Source: an uncultured Cellvibrio sp.
Lineage (GTDB): Bacteria; Pseudomonadota; Gammaproteobacteria; Pseudomonadales; Cellvibrionaceae
Assembly (NCBI GenBank): GCA_946481095.1
Contig: CAMLML010000010.1
Span: forward strand, 10,217 to 74,216
Direction: 5' to 3'
Length of the DNA: 64,000 nucleotides
In this document: piece after piece, positions 55,583 through 64,000 of the stretch
Layout of the letters: each line of letters starts with the position of its first letter
Position numbering within the stretch: the stretch's first letter is position 1
Program-made: the position numbers and the translations under genes
The notes under the pieces: model-generated
The model's input: the letters and a program-made list of their open reading frames with translations, nothing else
Database searches by the model: none
Told to the model about the DNA's origin: nothing

Positions 55583-56278
55583 ATGAAAATCATCGCGCAT
55601 CGCGGCGGCCCACTAATCGCAAATCAACCTCTGCCGGAAAATTCGTTAGCGGCAATTCAACGCGCATTGGATACAGGAATTAAATTTATCGAAATTGATG
55701 TCATTGCTGCGGATGGAAAATTATGGATCAGTCATGACCGTCGATTGGGGCGTACAATTTCAGGTGCCGGTGTGATTGCAAATTTGCCAACAGAATATTT
55801 ATTGCAACAAAAACTGGCAAACGGAGAAGTAATTCCCCAATTATCAGCAGTCCTTGAAATAGTCAAAAATAAAGCAGAATTGAATATAGAAATTAAAGGA
55901 CAAGATACTATTCAACCCGTTATTGATTGTTTGCAATCCTGGATTGTTGAGCAGCATCTTGATTGGGATCAGTTTGTTGTGTCCAGTTTCGATCATCAAC
56001 AGTTATATCAGTCGCAAAGAATGATGCCAAAATTACGGCGAGGCGTACTTATTGAAGGTATCCCGATAGATTATGCATCTGTGTGTCATTCCTTAAATGC
56101 TTTTTCGCTTAATTCACATCTGGGATTTTTTACCAATGCTTTATTGGCTGACGCAAAAAGACATGGTGTGGAAAACTGGGTTTATACGGTAAACTACCTG
56201 GATGATGCACAATGGTTAAAGGGCTTGGGTGCAGACGCAATTTTTACGGATAAACCGGATCTTATGTTGAATTTATAA
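55583..56278 (+). CDS. Glycerophosphodiester phosphodiesterase (UgpQ-like)
   Basis: The 231-aa cytoplasmic enzyme hydrolyses glycerophosphodiesters to glycerol 3-phosphate. GDPD motifs: IIAHRGG with the catalytic His-Arg, FIEIDVIAADGKLWISHD with the metal-binding Glu/Asp and second His, NIEIKG, and a C-terminal VYTVN and ADAIFTDKPDL. No signal peptide, so it is cytosolic like UgpQ. The ATG at 55583 follows GGTAAAAA; the longer frame begins in the repeat. Confidence 0.93.
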   Translation: MKIIAHRGGPLIANQPLPENSLAAIQRALDTGIKFIEIDVIAADGKLWISHDRRLGRTISGAGVIANLPTEYLLQQKLANGEVIPQLSAVLEIVKNKAELNIEIKGQDTIQPVIDCLQSWIVEQHLDWDQFVVSSFDHQQLYQSQRMMPKLRRGVLIEGIPIDYASVCHSLNAFSLNSHLGFFTNALLADAKRHGVENWVYTVNYLDDAQWLKGLGADAIFTDKPDLMLNL

Positions 56279-56317
56279 TTTTATTAATGGGTATTGTTAC
56301 ATCATTAGAGGCCAGGT

Positions 56318-58243
56318 ATGAAATTATCCGTTTTGTGTTTGGTCAGTTGCCTATGTTATTTGACAGCTTGTGGTAGTAATTCGGAAGAACAAAGTTCGTC
56401 ATCAAGTGTGCCACAAGTTTCATCCATTCAATCAAGTTCAATTTCTTCTATTTCAAGCATTTCTTCTGTATCTAGTATTTCTTCTTCTGCTAATTCCTCT
56501 TCAAGTCATTATTCATCTGCCACAGCAAGAATTCCTGTGCCTGATTTAACAGTTGATCCCGATTTGCCTATAAAAAACAGTGCCAATTATACCGCCGCTA
56601 CAGAAGCTTCCCGATTCCTTGCGCAAACAACTTTTGGTGCAACCCCAAAAGCAATAATCCATGTCATGCAACTTGGAAAAGAGGCGTGGATTGATGAGCA
56701 ATTCAATTTGCCACAAACCTATCATTTGCCGTTACTGGAAAGTCGTTTTACCGAAATTGGTTGGACTATCGCACCTGAAGTTGAAACTGATGATGGTTAC
56801 TATCGCGATTTGCAGCGCAGTGATATCTGGTGGGAGATTATGCTGTGGGGTGATGACCAATTGCGTCAGCGTGTCGCTTTCGCTCTTGGTCAAATTCTGG
56901 TGATCTCCAATGTGTCTGATGTGCTTTATAACGACACCAGAGGAATTGCCAATTATCAGGATATTCTGGCTGCACATGCATTTGGAAATTATCGCGATTT
57001 ATTGGAAGCAGTAACTCTGAACCCGATGATGGGTGAATATTTAAGTATGGTGCGTAATGAAAAAGCAGATGCCACCAGAAATATTCGCCCCGACGAAAAT
57101 TATGCGCGTGAATTAATGCAACTATTCAGTATTGGATTGGTTGAATTAAATCAGGATGGCAGCGTTAAATTGGATGCCAACAATCAACCTATCCCTACCT
57201 ATGACCAAACGACAGTAAAAGAGTTGGCGCGTGTCTTTACCGGTTGGAATATGGCAACTGCTAATCAATGGTGGGAATGGAAGGATACAGGTGATGCAGA
57301 AGTATTACCTATGAAGCCCTTTAATCAATATCACGACACAGGTGAAAAAATATTATTTGGCAATAAAATTATCAGCGCTAATAAAACACCTGCTGAAGAT
57401 ATTGATGCAGCACTGGATATTATTTTTGCGCATCCCAATGTTGCGCCATTCATCAGCAAACAATTAATCCAGCGTTTGGTTACCAGTAATCCAACACCGG
57501 AATACGTTAGTGATATCGCCGCTGTTTTTAATAATAATGGCATGGGTGTAAAAGGGGATTTGAAAACAGTGATTAAATCTATATTGCTGCATCCTGAAGC
57601 TGTTAGTGGCCATAAAAATTTACCGAATCAATTTGGAAAAATTCGTGAGCCATTATTGGTGCTTTCACATCTTTGGCGTGCATTCAAGGCAACAGGTCTG
57701 CAAACACGTTTTAGAAATGGCACTATCACTGCGAAACGAATTCGTTTCCTTGGTTCTTCCCGACTAATAGGACAAAGACCTTTTGGTTCCAATTCAGTAT
57801 TTAATTTTTATCGTCCAGACTATCAACATCCGGGGTTAATCAAAGAACAAAACATGTATTCCCCCGAATTCCAGATTTTGACGGAAAGCATGTTGATGGC
57901 AAAAGCCAATACACAAAGTAGTTATATTTTCTGGCGCGATACACCATCGCAATGGTTGGAACCCATCATTAATCATGATTGGGATCTGATGCCTCCGCGC
58001 TTGAACTTAAGTGCAGAAAAAGCATTGGTAGAAAATCCGGTGGAATTATTGGATAAATTAAATCTCGTCCTGATGGCGGGACAAATGTCGCAGCCTATGT
58101 ATGACACCTTGCTTGCTTATTTAAATACCCAGAGGGTAAGTCCGGAATGGACCGGCGACCTGAGAATTTGGGCCACTGACGTGTTGGTTTATGAGGCTTT
58201 GTTTCTGGTCTTGTCTTCTCCTGAATATGCAGTGCAGAGGTAG
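56318..58243 (+). CDS. DUF1800 family lipoprotein with Ser-rich linker
   Basis: The 641-aa protein has a lipobox (LTACGS) and then about 45 residues of almost pure Ser/Ile/Val linker, as in secreted proteins of Cellvibrio and Saccharophagus. A DUF1800 domain follows (ASRFLAQTTFGATPKAI, GYYRDLQRSDIWWEIM, NYARELMQLFSIGLVELN). DUF1800 proteins regularly come in pairs with DUF1501 proteins. Their function is unknown; they are thought to work at the cell surface. The next gene is DUF1501, 3 bp downstream. Confidence 0.9.
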   Translation: MKLSVLCLVSCLCYLTACGSNSEEQSSSSSVPQVSSIQSSSISSISSISSVSSISSSANSSSSHYSSATARIPVPDLTVDPDLPIKNSANYTAATEASRFLAQTTFGATPKAIIHVMQLGKEAWIDEQFNLPQTYHLPLLESRFTEIGWTIAPEVETDDGYYRDLQRSDIWWEIMLWGDDQLRQRVAFALGQILVISNVSDVLYNDTRGIANYQDILAAHAFGNYRDLLEAVTLNPMMGEYLSMVRNEKADATRNIRPDENYARELMQLFSIGLVELNQDGSVKLDANNQPIPTYDQTTVKELARVFTGWNMATANQWWEWKDTGDAEVLPMKPFNQYHDTGEKILFGNKIISANKTPAEDIDAALDIIFAHPNVAPFISKQLIQRLVTSNPTPEYVSDIAAVFNNNGMGVKGDLKTVIKSILLHPEAVSGHKNLPNQFGKIREPLLVLSHLWRAFKATGLQTRFRNGTITAKRIRFLGSSRLIGQRPFGSNSVFNFYRPDYQHPGLIKEQNMYSPEFQILTESMLMAKANTQSSYIFWRDTPSQWLEPIINHDWDLMPPRLNLSAEKALVENPVELLDKLNLVLMAGQMSQPMYDTLLAYLNTQRVSPEWTGDLRIWATDVLVYEALFLVLSSPEYAVQR

Positions 58244-58246
58244 CCG

Positions 58247-59617
58247 ATGAAAATCAATCAAACTCGCCGTGATTTTTTAAAGAAATTTTCGCAATTCACT
58301 TTGGGTGTATCCAGTTTTTATGCGGCCAGTGCGCAATTTCAATTGGCCAATGCATTGGTGCAGCCGGGCGATTCTTACAAAGCTCTGGTTTGTATTTTTT
58401 TATTAGGTGGTAATGATGCGTTTAATATGCTGGTGCCATCAGGTGATGCAGAATACAATTTATACAAATCTACCCGACAAACATTGGCAATTGAACAGTC
58501 AGGTTTATTACCCATTTCGCCGGATAATAATATTGGGCTGCAATTAGGTTTACATCCTTCTATGGTCGGAATTCAGGAATTGTTTGACAATGGACAGTTA
58601 GCATTTATTTCAAATATGGGTGCATTGGTTGAGCCAGTAACCAAAGCAGCTTACAAAAATAATTCTGTACTCTTGCCTCCACAATTGTTTTCGCATAACG
58701 ACCAGCAAAGTTTTGTGCAAAGTTTACAATCCGGTTTTAAACGCAATGGTTGGTGCGGTCGTGCAGCCGATGCTATGCTGGGCGTTAATACCAACCAAAA
58801 ATTATCCATGAATATTTCACTTGGGGGTTCCAATATTTGGCAAACCGGAGTCAATGTTGTTCCTTATTCGGTGGATGCAGCGGGTGTCAAGGAACTTGAA
58901 AATTTTAATAAACATTCAACTGATCAACGCGAGCTGTCACGCATACAAATTTATCAAACCTTGTTAAATCAACAGCAATCCCATCCTTTTATCAGTGAGT
59001 TTGCAAGGTCACAAAAACTAGCCTGGGAGTTATCAGGAGAGGTTAAACAAGCATTGGATGCCCAGCCAGAATTAACAACTGTATTTCCTGCCAATAATCA
59101 ATTAGCCAATAATTTGAAAATGGTTGCGCAATTAATTTCCGCAAGAACAGCATTGGGTGTAACACGCCAAACATTTTTTATAGGCATGGGTGATTTTGAT
59201 ACGCATGGCAATCAACTACCCCGGCACGTTAGTTTGCTTGCACAACTCAGTTCGGCATTAAAATCTTTTTATGCCGCAACAGTGGAGTTGGGTGTCAGTA
59301 ATCAGGTTACTTGTTTTACCTCGTCTGATTTTGGTAGAACCTTGACCAGTAATGGTGATGGTACAGATCACGGGTGGGGGAGCCATCAAATGATTATGGG
59401 TGGTGCAGTAAAAGGAAAAAATATTTACGGTACCTATCCGGATTTAACAATCAATAGCAATGATGACATTGGTGAAGGTAGAATTATTCCAACGACCTCT
59501 ATTGATCAATATGCAGCAACTATTGCTGGTTGGTTCGGTGTACCAGCAACGGAATTCTCTACTGTGTTTCCGAATTTACATCGATTTAATACACCGACTT
59601 TGGATTTTTTTAAATAG
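58247..59617 (+). CDS. DUF1501 family Tat-exported protein
   Basis: The 456-aa protein starts with a Tat signal (TRRDFLKKFSQFTLGVSSF), and so would be exported folded. The DUF1501 fold is related to alkaline phosphatase/sulfatase proteins: FLLGGNDAFNMLVP near residue 50, GMGDFDTHGNQ and TSSDFGRTLTSNGDGTDHGW later. The latter two hold the Asp/His set typical of a metal site. Operon partner of the DUF1800 gene. Substrate unknown. Confidence 0.9.
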   Translation: MKINQTRRDFLKKFSQFTLGVSSFYAASAQFQLANALVQPGDSYKALVCIFLLGGNDAFNMLVPSGDAEYNLYKSTRQTLAIEQSGLLPISPDNNIGLQLGLHPSMVGIQELFDNGQLAFISNMGALVEPVTKAAYKNNSVLLPPQLFSHNDQQSFVQSLQSGFKRNGWCGRAADAMLGVNTNQKLSMNISLGGSNIWQTGVNVVPYSVDAAGVKELENFNKHSTDQRELSRIQIYQTLLNQQQSHPFISEFARSQKLAWELSGEVKQALDAQPELTTVFPANNQLANNLKMVAQLISARTALGVTRQTFFIGMGDFDTHGNQLPRHVSLLAQLSSALKSFYAATVELGVSNQVTCFTSSDFGRTLTSNGDGTDHGWGSHQMIMGGAVKGKNIYGTYPDLTINSNDDIGEGRIIPTTSIDQYAATIAGWFGVPATEFSTVFPNLHRFNTPTLDFFK

Positions 59618-59630
59618 GGAGTCCCAGGGT

Positions 59631-59708
59631 GGGTCAAGACCCGCGGAATAGGGCACTAACTTCTCATAAGATAAATTTTCAAAATTGAAAACGCGGGTCA
59701 AGACCCGC
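59631..59708. repeat. Two copies of a GGGTCAAGACCCGC palindrome
   Basis: GGGTCAAGACCCGC occurs at 59631-59644 and again inside GCGGGTCAAGACCCGC at 59693-59708. The second is a perfect palindrome (GCGGGTC-AA-GACCCGC). The pair lies between the DUF1501 and esterase genes and may serve as a transcription stop or be a REP-like repeat. It is unrelated to the CCCTCACCC elements. Confidence 0.6.
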
Positions 59709-59731
59709 CCTGCATCAAATATGGATAAATT

Positions 59732-60811
59732 ATGACATTCAAAAATTGTATTTGTGTTCTTCTATTTTTTATCTGCTGCTCCACATGGGCACAATCACAA
59801 CCAGGGTTCATATCACCTGATAACAGCAATTTACTCTATACCGGCCGCATTGATTTCTCCAATCCTTCTGCCCCTATGATTAGTTGGCCTGGAACCAGTA
59901 TCAAGGCCAATTTCACCGGAAAAGTATTGAAAGTAAAACTGGATGATCAGTTTGGTAAAAATTATTTCAGTGTCATTATCGATAATGAAATTTATCATCC
60001 TTATGTTATCGAAGCGAAAAAGGGCGAAAATGAATATACGATTTCAACCAGTTTATCTGACGGAAAACATTCACTGGAAATTTACAAACGAACTGAAGGG
60101 GAAGAAGGGCATACTTCTTTTAAAGGCTTTGTGATTGATGGAAAACTGCTGAGCCCACCGGCAAGATTCAAACGCAGAATAGAAATTTATGGCGATTCTA
60201 TTACCAGTGGTATGGGTAATGAAGCAGCCGATAATGCGCGTGATGATCTTTTGTCTGAGAAAAATAATTACTGGGCTTATGCGTCAATTGCTGCACGAGA
60301 ATTAAATGCCGAATTACATACCATTTCGCAAAGCGGGATTGGCATAATGATTAGTTGGTTTCCGTTTATTATGCCGCAATTTTATGATCAACTTAGTGCT
60401 GTAGGTAATAACGATACTCAATGGAATTTTACAAAATGGACACCGGATTTGGTGATTATCAATTTATTTCAAAATGATAGTTGGCTGATTGATCGCGATA
60501 AAAAATTGCAGCCATTTCCAACAGATGAAGAAAAAATACAGGCCTATATCAATTTTGTCCGAACTATTCGCGCAAAATATCCGAAAGCGCAGATTGTTTG
60601 CGCGCTTGGCAGTATGGATGCCACCGCCAATGACAAATGGCCAAACTATATAAAATCAGCTGTTGAAAAAATGAAACAGGATTATCAAGATAAAAAAATT
60701 GATACCTTGTTTTTTGATTTTACCGGTTATGGACAGCATCCTCGTGTTGCGCAAAATAAAGCCAATGCGAATAAACTGGTTAATTTCGTTCGGAAGAAAA
60801 TGCACTGGTGA
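59732..60811 (+). CDS. CE2-type SGNH carbohydrate esterase, secreted
   Basis: The 359-aa protein has a signal peptide (VLLFFICCSTWA). An N-terminal jelly-roll domain follows (about 30-135, GRIDFSNPSAPMISWPGTSI), then an SGNH hydrolase. The nucleophile Ser is in EIYGDSITSGMG, the Gly block in SQSGIGIMISW, the Asn block in INLFQNDSW, and the His in GYGQHPRVAQ. This two-domain order is that of carbohydrate esterase family 2, which deacetylates xylan or glucomannan. It suits a plant-polysaccharide degrader. Its stop overlaps the PolB start as TGATG. Confidence 0.82.
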   Translation: MTFKNCICVLLFFICCSTWAQSQPGFISPDNSNLLYTGRIDFSNPSAPMISWPGTSIKANFTGKVLKVKLDDQFGKNYFSVIIDNEIYHPYVIEAKKGENEYTISTSLSDGKHSLEIYKRTEGEEGHTSFKGFVIDGKLLSPPARFKRRIEIYGDSITSGMGNEAADNARDDLLSEKNNYWAYASIAARELNAELHTISQSGIGIMISWFPFIMPQFYDQLSAVGNNDTQWNFTKWTPDLVIINLFQNDSWLIDRDKKLQPFPTDEEKIQAYINFVRTIRAKYPKAQIVCALGSMDATANDKWPNYIKSAVEKMKQDYQDKKIDTLFFDFTGYGQHPRVAQNKANANKLVNFVRKKMHW

Positions 60812-63198
60812 TGCTTTATGGTTTTTTATTAACACGACAATGGCGAGATACCCCCGAAGGCATCTCGCTGGAATTCTGGTGGGCGACGGATCAAGGTGCT
60901 GTCTGCACGCAAATCACCCGGCAAGAATCAATATTTTTTGTTAAACGAAAAGACGCTGTTAAAGTTCAAAAAATAATCTCTGCTTTTGCTTCAGTGCGTA
61001 TGGCTGAAGTGGCTTTAAAAAATTTTAAAAATCAACCCGTCAATGCAATCTATTGTAAGCAACAGCGTACAGCTCGTGATGTGCAGTTAAAACTTGAAAC
61101 TGAGTCTATTGTTTTTTGGGAAGCCGATATCAAACCCCATGAACGGCATTTGATGGAAAGGTTTATCAATGCGTCCGTGCAACTTCCGATAGAGGCCATT
61201 CCCAGTAATCGACAATTATTGAATCCACCATTACTGCCTGCCGCAAAAACCGCGCAATGGCGCCCCAACTTGCGTTGCCTGTCGATTGATATTGAAACGA
61301 CTATGGATGCCAAACATTTATTTTCCATAGCAGTTTATGCAGAAAACTTGCGGCAAGTTTTTATGATTGGTGATCAGCCGGCAGAATCGAGTGATCTGCA
61401 TAATCTGGAATATAAAATATATTATTATCGCGATGAAAAAAGCTGTTTATTGGCTTTTCTGGATTTTATTCGCCACTATGATCCTGATGTATTGATTGGT
61501 TGGAATTTAATTCAGTTTGATCTTTGGGTGCTGGAACAGCTTGCACAAAAAAATGGATTGAATTTTCGAATCGGTCGCGGGCAAGAAAATTGGCATTGGC
61601 GGCAGGAAGAAAGTGAATCGGGTCGCAGGTTTGTCATTATTCCAGGGCGGATTGCATTGGATGGTATCGAACTATTAAAAGCCGCCAACACACAATTTGA
61701 TAGTTTTTCATTACAGAATGTTGCGGAAGAATTATTGGGAAAAGGAAAGTTGTTGTCTTCCAATCAGCGAGGTGAAGACATTCAATATTTATTTCAGCAT
61801 GATAAAAAATCACTCGCTGCTTATAATCTACGCGATACTGAATTAGTGTGGGATATTTTTCAACAGGAAAAATTATTGTCGTTTGCGATGGAACGCAGTC
61901 AATTAACCGGATTATTGATGGATCGAATTGGAGGTTCGGTTGCTGCATTTGAATATGCTTATTTACCCAAATTGCACAGGGCTGGTTATATAGCACCAAA
62001 TCTGGGTGAGTTTGAATCGGATGTTATCAGTCCTGGCGGTTATGTAATGAATTCTCGTCCAGGAATATACGACAATGTGTTGGTGCTGGATTTTAAAAGC
62101 CTGTACCCCAGTATTATGCGCAGCTTTTTAATCGATCCCTGCGCTTTCTGGTTGGCACAACATAATAAATTGGAAGATGAGAAAATTGTTGAGGGATTTA
62201 ATGGTGCTTTTTTTGCGAGGGAAGGGCATATATTGCCTTCCATAATTGAACAATTATCTGCAGCACGTGATCAGGCCAAAAAAGATAAAAATGCACCTTT
62301 ATCTCATGCCATCAAAATTATTATGAATTCATTCTATGGTGTTTTGGGTTCTACAGGCTGTCGTTTTTTTGATCCGCGTGTGTGCAGTTCCATCACACTA
62401 CGCGGCCATGAAATTATTCAAACCAGTCGGGATTGGATTGAACAACAAGGTTATGCAGTTATTTATGGGGATACTGATTCCTTGTTTGTTTGGTTGGAAA
62501 ATAATTGTCAGGGGAAGAAGCCAAAAGCACCAGAGCAATGCCAAAAAATCGGCCAGCGTCTGGCCAGAGAGTTAAATGTCTGGTGGGCGCAAAAATTACA
62601 GCTTGAGTATCAGCTTAAAAGTGCGCTGGAGATTCAATTTGAAACACACTATCACCGGTTTCTGATGCCAACCATTCGAGGTTCGGATTTAGGCACTAAA
62701 AAGCGTTACGCAGGCTTGATCCATACTCTGGATGGTGAGGAAATTATTTTCAAAGGCTTGGAAAGTGCACGCTCGGATTGGACTCCTTTAGCCAAACAAT
62801 TCCAATTGGCGTTGTATCAGCGTATATTTGCCGGCGAAAATCATGTGGAGTTTATTCGTCAGGTTGCCGCCGATTTATTTCAGGGAAAATCTGATGCGGA
62901 TTTAATTTATCGAAAACGGCTCAGACAAAAATTGGTTGATTACCAAAAAAATATTCCACCTCATGTCCAGGCAGCCAAAAAATATCAACAAAAAACAGGG
63001 AAATCTTTGCGTCGTGGTGATTGGATTGAATATGTTATTACAGTGAATGGACCAGAGGCTATAGAGTGTCATACCAGCCCTCTGGATTACGAACATTATT
63101 TAACGAAACAATTAATGCCGGTTGCAGATTCCATTTTGTATTTTTTACAACAATCCATGCGGGCAATATTGGAATCACAATTAACACTTTTTGAATAG
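60811..63198 (+). CDS. polB: DNA polymerase II (family B)
   Basis: The 795-aa replicative-repair polymerase has the proofreading exonuclease (SIDIETTMDAKHLF; IGWNLIQFDLWVLE; AYNLRDTELVWD). The polymerase motifs are LDFKSLYPSIMRSF, KIIMNSFYGVLGS and IYGDTDSLFVW, plus GTKKRYAGL. It works in translesion and restart synthesis; in E. coli it is SOS-induced, but no LexA box was found here. Start at ATG 60811 (TGATG overlap with the esterase) or GTG 60808. It is followed by the SMI1/KNR4 gene, 14 bp away. Confidence 0.96.
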   Translation: MLYGFLLTRQWRDTPEGISLEFWWATDQGAVCTQITRQESIFFVKRKDAVKVQKIISAFASVRMAEVALKNFKNQPVNAIYCKQQRTARDVQLKLETESIVFWEADIKPHERHLMERFINASVQLPIEAIPSNRQLLNPPLLPAAKTAQWRPNLRCLSIDIETTMDAKHLFSIAVYAENLRQVFMIGDQPAESSDLHNLEYKIYYYRDEKSCLLAFLDFIRHYDPDVLIGWNLIQFDLWVLEQLAQKNGLNFRIGRGQENWHWRQEESESGRRFVIIPGRIALDGIELLKAANTQFDSFSLQNVAEELLGKGKLLSSNQRGEDIQYLFQHDKKSLAAYNLRDTELVWDIFQQEKLLSFAMERSQLTGLLMDRIGGSVAAFEYAYLPKLHRAGYIAPNLGEFESDVISPGGYVMNSRPGIYDNVLVLDFKSLYPSIMRSFLIDPCAFWLAQHNKLEDEKIVEGFNGAFFAREGHILPSIIEQLSAARDQAKKDKNAPLSHAIKIIMNSFYGVLGSTGCRFFDPRVCSSITLRGHEIIQTSRDWIEQQGYAVIYGDTDSLFVWLENNCQGKKPKAPEQCQKIGQRLARELNVWWAQKLQLEYQLKSALEIQFETHYHRFLMPTIRGSDLGTKKRYAGLIHTLDGEEIIFKGLESARSDWTPLAKQFQLALYQRIFAGENHVEFIRQVAADLFQGKSDADLIYRKRLRQKLVDYQKNIPPHVQAAKKYQQKTGKSLRRGDWIEYVITVNGPEAIECHTSPLDYEHYLTKQLMPVADSILYFLQQSMRAILESQLTLFE

Positions 63199-63212
63199 TT
63201 ACAGGAAAAATA

Positions 63213-63614
63213 ATGGAAGAAATTCTCGAACTTTTGCGTGATCATAATGAAACTGTGCCAGTGCCATTGGAACTGCCCGATGAAGATCAGTTGATATTGA
63301 TCGAAGAAGAAATATTGTTACCAATCCCACGAGATATGCGGCAATTTTTGCTCGAAGCCAGCGATGTGATTTATGGGCATCTTGAGCCTGTGACGGCGGC
63401 TGACCCCAATTCACATACCTATTTACCCGAGGTTACGGCGACTGCCTGGTCTCTTGGGGTTCCGCGTTACTTGATTGTTTTGTGTGAAGTGAATGGGGAT
63501 TATTACTGTGTTGAACCGGAAGGTGAGGTTGTTTTCTGGAAAAATGGTGAATTAACGGAGGAAACCTGGCCTTCTGTCTGGCAATGGGTGAGGGATGTTT
63601 GGCTTGAGTCCTGA
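63213..63614 (+). CDS. SMI1/KNR4 (SUKH) family protein
   Basis: The 133-aa acidic protein matches the SMI1/KNR4 fold. ILLPIPRDMRQFLLEASDVIY is the first helix-strand unit, LGVPRYLIVLCEVNGDYYCV the core with the conserved Trp/Asp-type pattern, and TWPSVWQWVRDV the end. SUKH proteins are often immunity proteins. This one follows polB, an arrangement also seen in pseudomonads, so a housekeeping role tied to PolB is as likely. Preceded by CAGGA. Confidence 0.88.
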   Translation: MEEILELLRDHNETVPVPLELPDEDQLILIEEEILLPIPRDMRQFLLEASDVIYGHLEPVTAADPNSHTYLPEVTATAWSLGVPRYLIVLCEVNGDYYCVEPEGEVVFWKNGELTEETWPSVWQWVRDVWLES

Positions 63615-63742
63615 TTCATGTTAATAATTGCGCCCGTGGGATGTGATACGCGTGCCATTTAAAGGTTTTGGGCTAGACTTCCTTGCATGGCGGATTCATT
63701 TCCCAATATTGGCTTGAGAGTTTTAATCGTTTTTGGTGCCCC

Positions 63743-64000
63743 ATGTTTTTTTTACGTTATGCAAAAAAGTGTATTTTTTTGAGTCTTATAGGTTCAACGT
63801 TTTGCTATGGGGTTGAGTCAAGTGTTGCAATGATTAATACAGTTGATCTTTCTGAAAAAAACTCCCAAAAAAATAAGGCTGTGGAAGATACAGACAATTC
63901 TTTGGATATTTATGAAGCCCTTGTTCGCGAAGTTGCCGCTAAAACGGCAGCAGAAGAGCAGGAGCGCAGGGCAAATGACTGGAAAACCCAACAGGCAAAA
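63743..64000 (+). CDS. Secreted protein, 3' end beyond the window
   Basis: An ATG at 63743 opens a frame that runs to the window edge (86 codons visible). It starts with a signal peptide (MFFLRYAKKCIFLSLIGSTF, cleavage near CYG-VES). A charged, helix-prone stretch follows (EALVREVAAKTAAEEQERR), probably the start of a coiled or linker region. No family can be named from this part. Confidence 0.6.
   Translation, partial: MFFLRYAKKCIFLSLIGSTFCYGVESSVAMINTVDLSEKNSQKNKAVEDTDNSLDIYEALVREVAAKTAAEEQERRANDWKTQQAK

Overview
The window looks like a chromosomal segment of a facultatively anaerobic gammaproteobacterium close to Cellvibrio (Cellvibrionaceae). This is an inference from gene content: TonB-dependent receptors, a Ser-linker lipoprotein with a DUF1800/DUF1501 pair, a CE2-type SGNH esterase, PolB followed by an SMI1/KNR4 gene, a non-indole-type tryptophan-halogenase homologue, and a close NarL/UbiTUV set. 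No rRNA, tRNA, CRISPR array or intact insertion sequence was recognised.

Layout. 1-6 kb: the 3' end of an outer-membrane porin, then a metal-related block. It holds two secreted Cys-rich small proteins (one only 43 aa), a membrane protein of unknown function, and a CadR/PbrR-type MerR regulator. The regulator is divergent from a TonB-dependent receptor, a 30-codon ORF and an HMA-CDF cation transporter. A MerR-type promoter with a 19-bp spacer lies between them. 6-9.6 kb: an accessory patch with a small RMF-like protein, a DUF3800 protein and an OLD-family ATPase/TOPRIM nuclease, a candidate defence pair. 9.7-13 kb: a haem/VCBS-repeat secreted protein and a flavin-dependent halogenase homologue.

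13-29 kb is an anaerobic and nitrate-respiration island. It carries class III ribonucleotide reductase (nrdG, nrdD), a hemerythrin-like iron-centre repair protein, O2-independent ubiquinone synthesis (ubiT, ubiU, ubiV), molybdenum cofactor synthesis (mobA, moaA, moaB, moaC, moaD, moaE, moeA), two NarK nitrate/nitrite transporters and the response regulator NarL. Two perfect FNR/Anr boxes and four 7-2-7 NarL-type heptamer pairs lie in front of its transcription units. The nitrate reductase itself and a NarX sensor are not in the window.

29-35 kb: a LysR-gene remnant, a phytanoyl-CoA dioxygenase-like protein, an NAD-type isocitrate/isopropylmalate dehydrogenase, a spermidine-synthase-like protein, a SulP anion transporter, a ribbon-helix-helix/TRIC channel pair and yjdM. 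35-44 kb: a second metal block. A frameshifted cusA 3' fragment and an intact cusBA operon flank a Fur-box-preceded siderophore-type TonB receptor. They are followed by a KfrA-like coiled-coil protein with a nine-G tract at its ribosome-binding site. 44-64 kb: more ordinary chromosome, with katG (OxyR-like site), a VolA-type lipase, a PDC-sensor membrane protein, radA, two PilZ proteins, a ROK sugar kinase, a DUF4442 thioesterase-like protein, an aromatic/aspartate aminotransferase, a glycerophosphodiester phosphodiesterase, DUF1800/DUF1501, the CE2 esterase, DNA polymerase II and an SMI1/KNR4 protein. It ends in a partial secreted protein. Three related MITE-like inverted repeats sit between genes at 50-55.6 kb.
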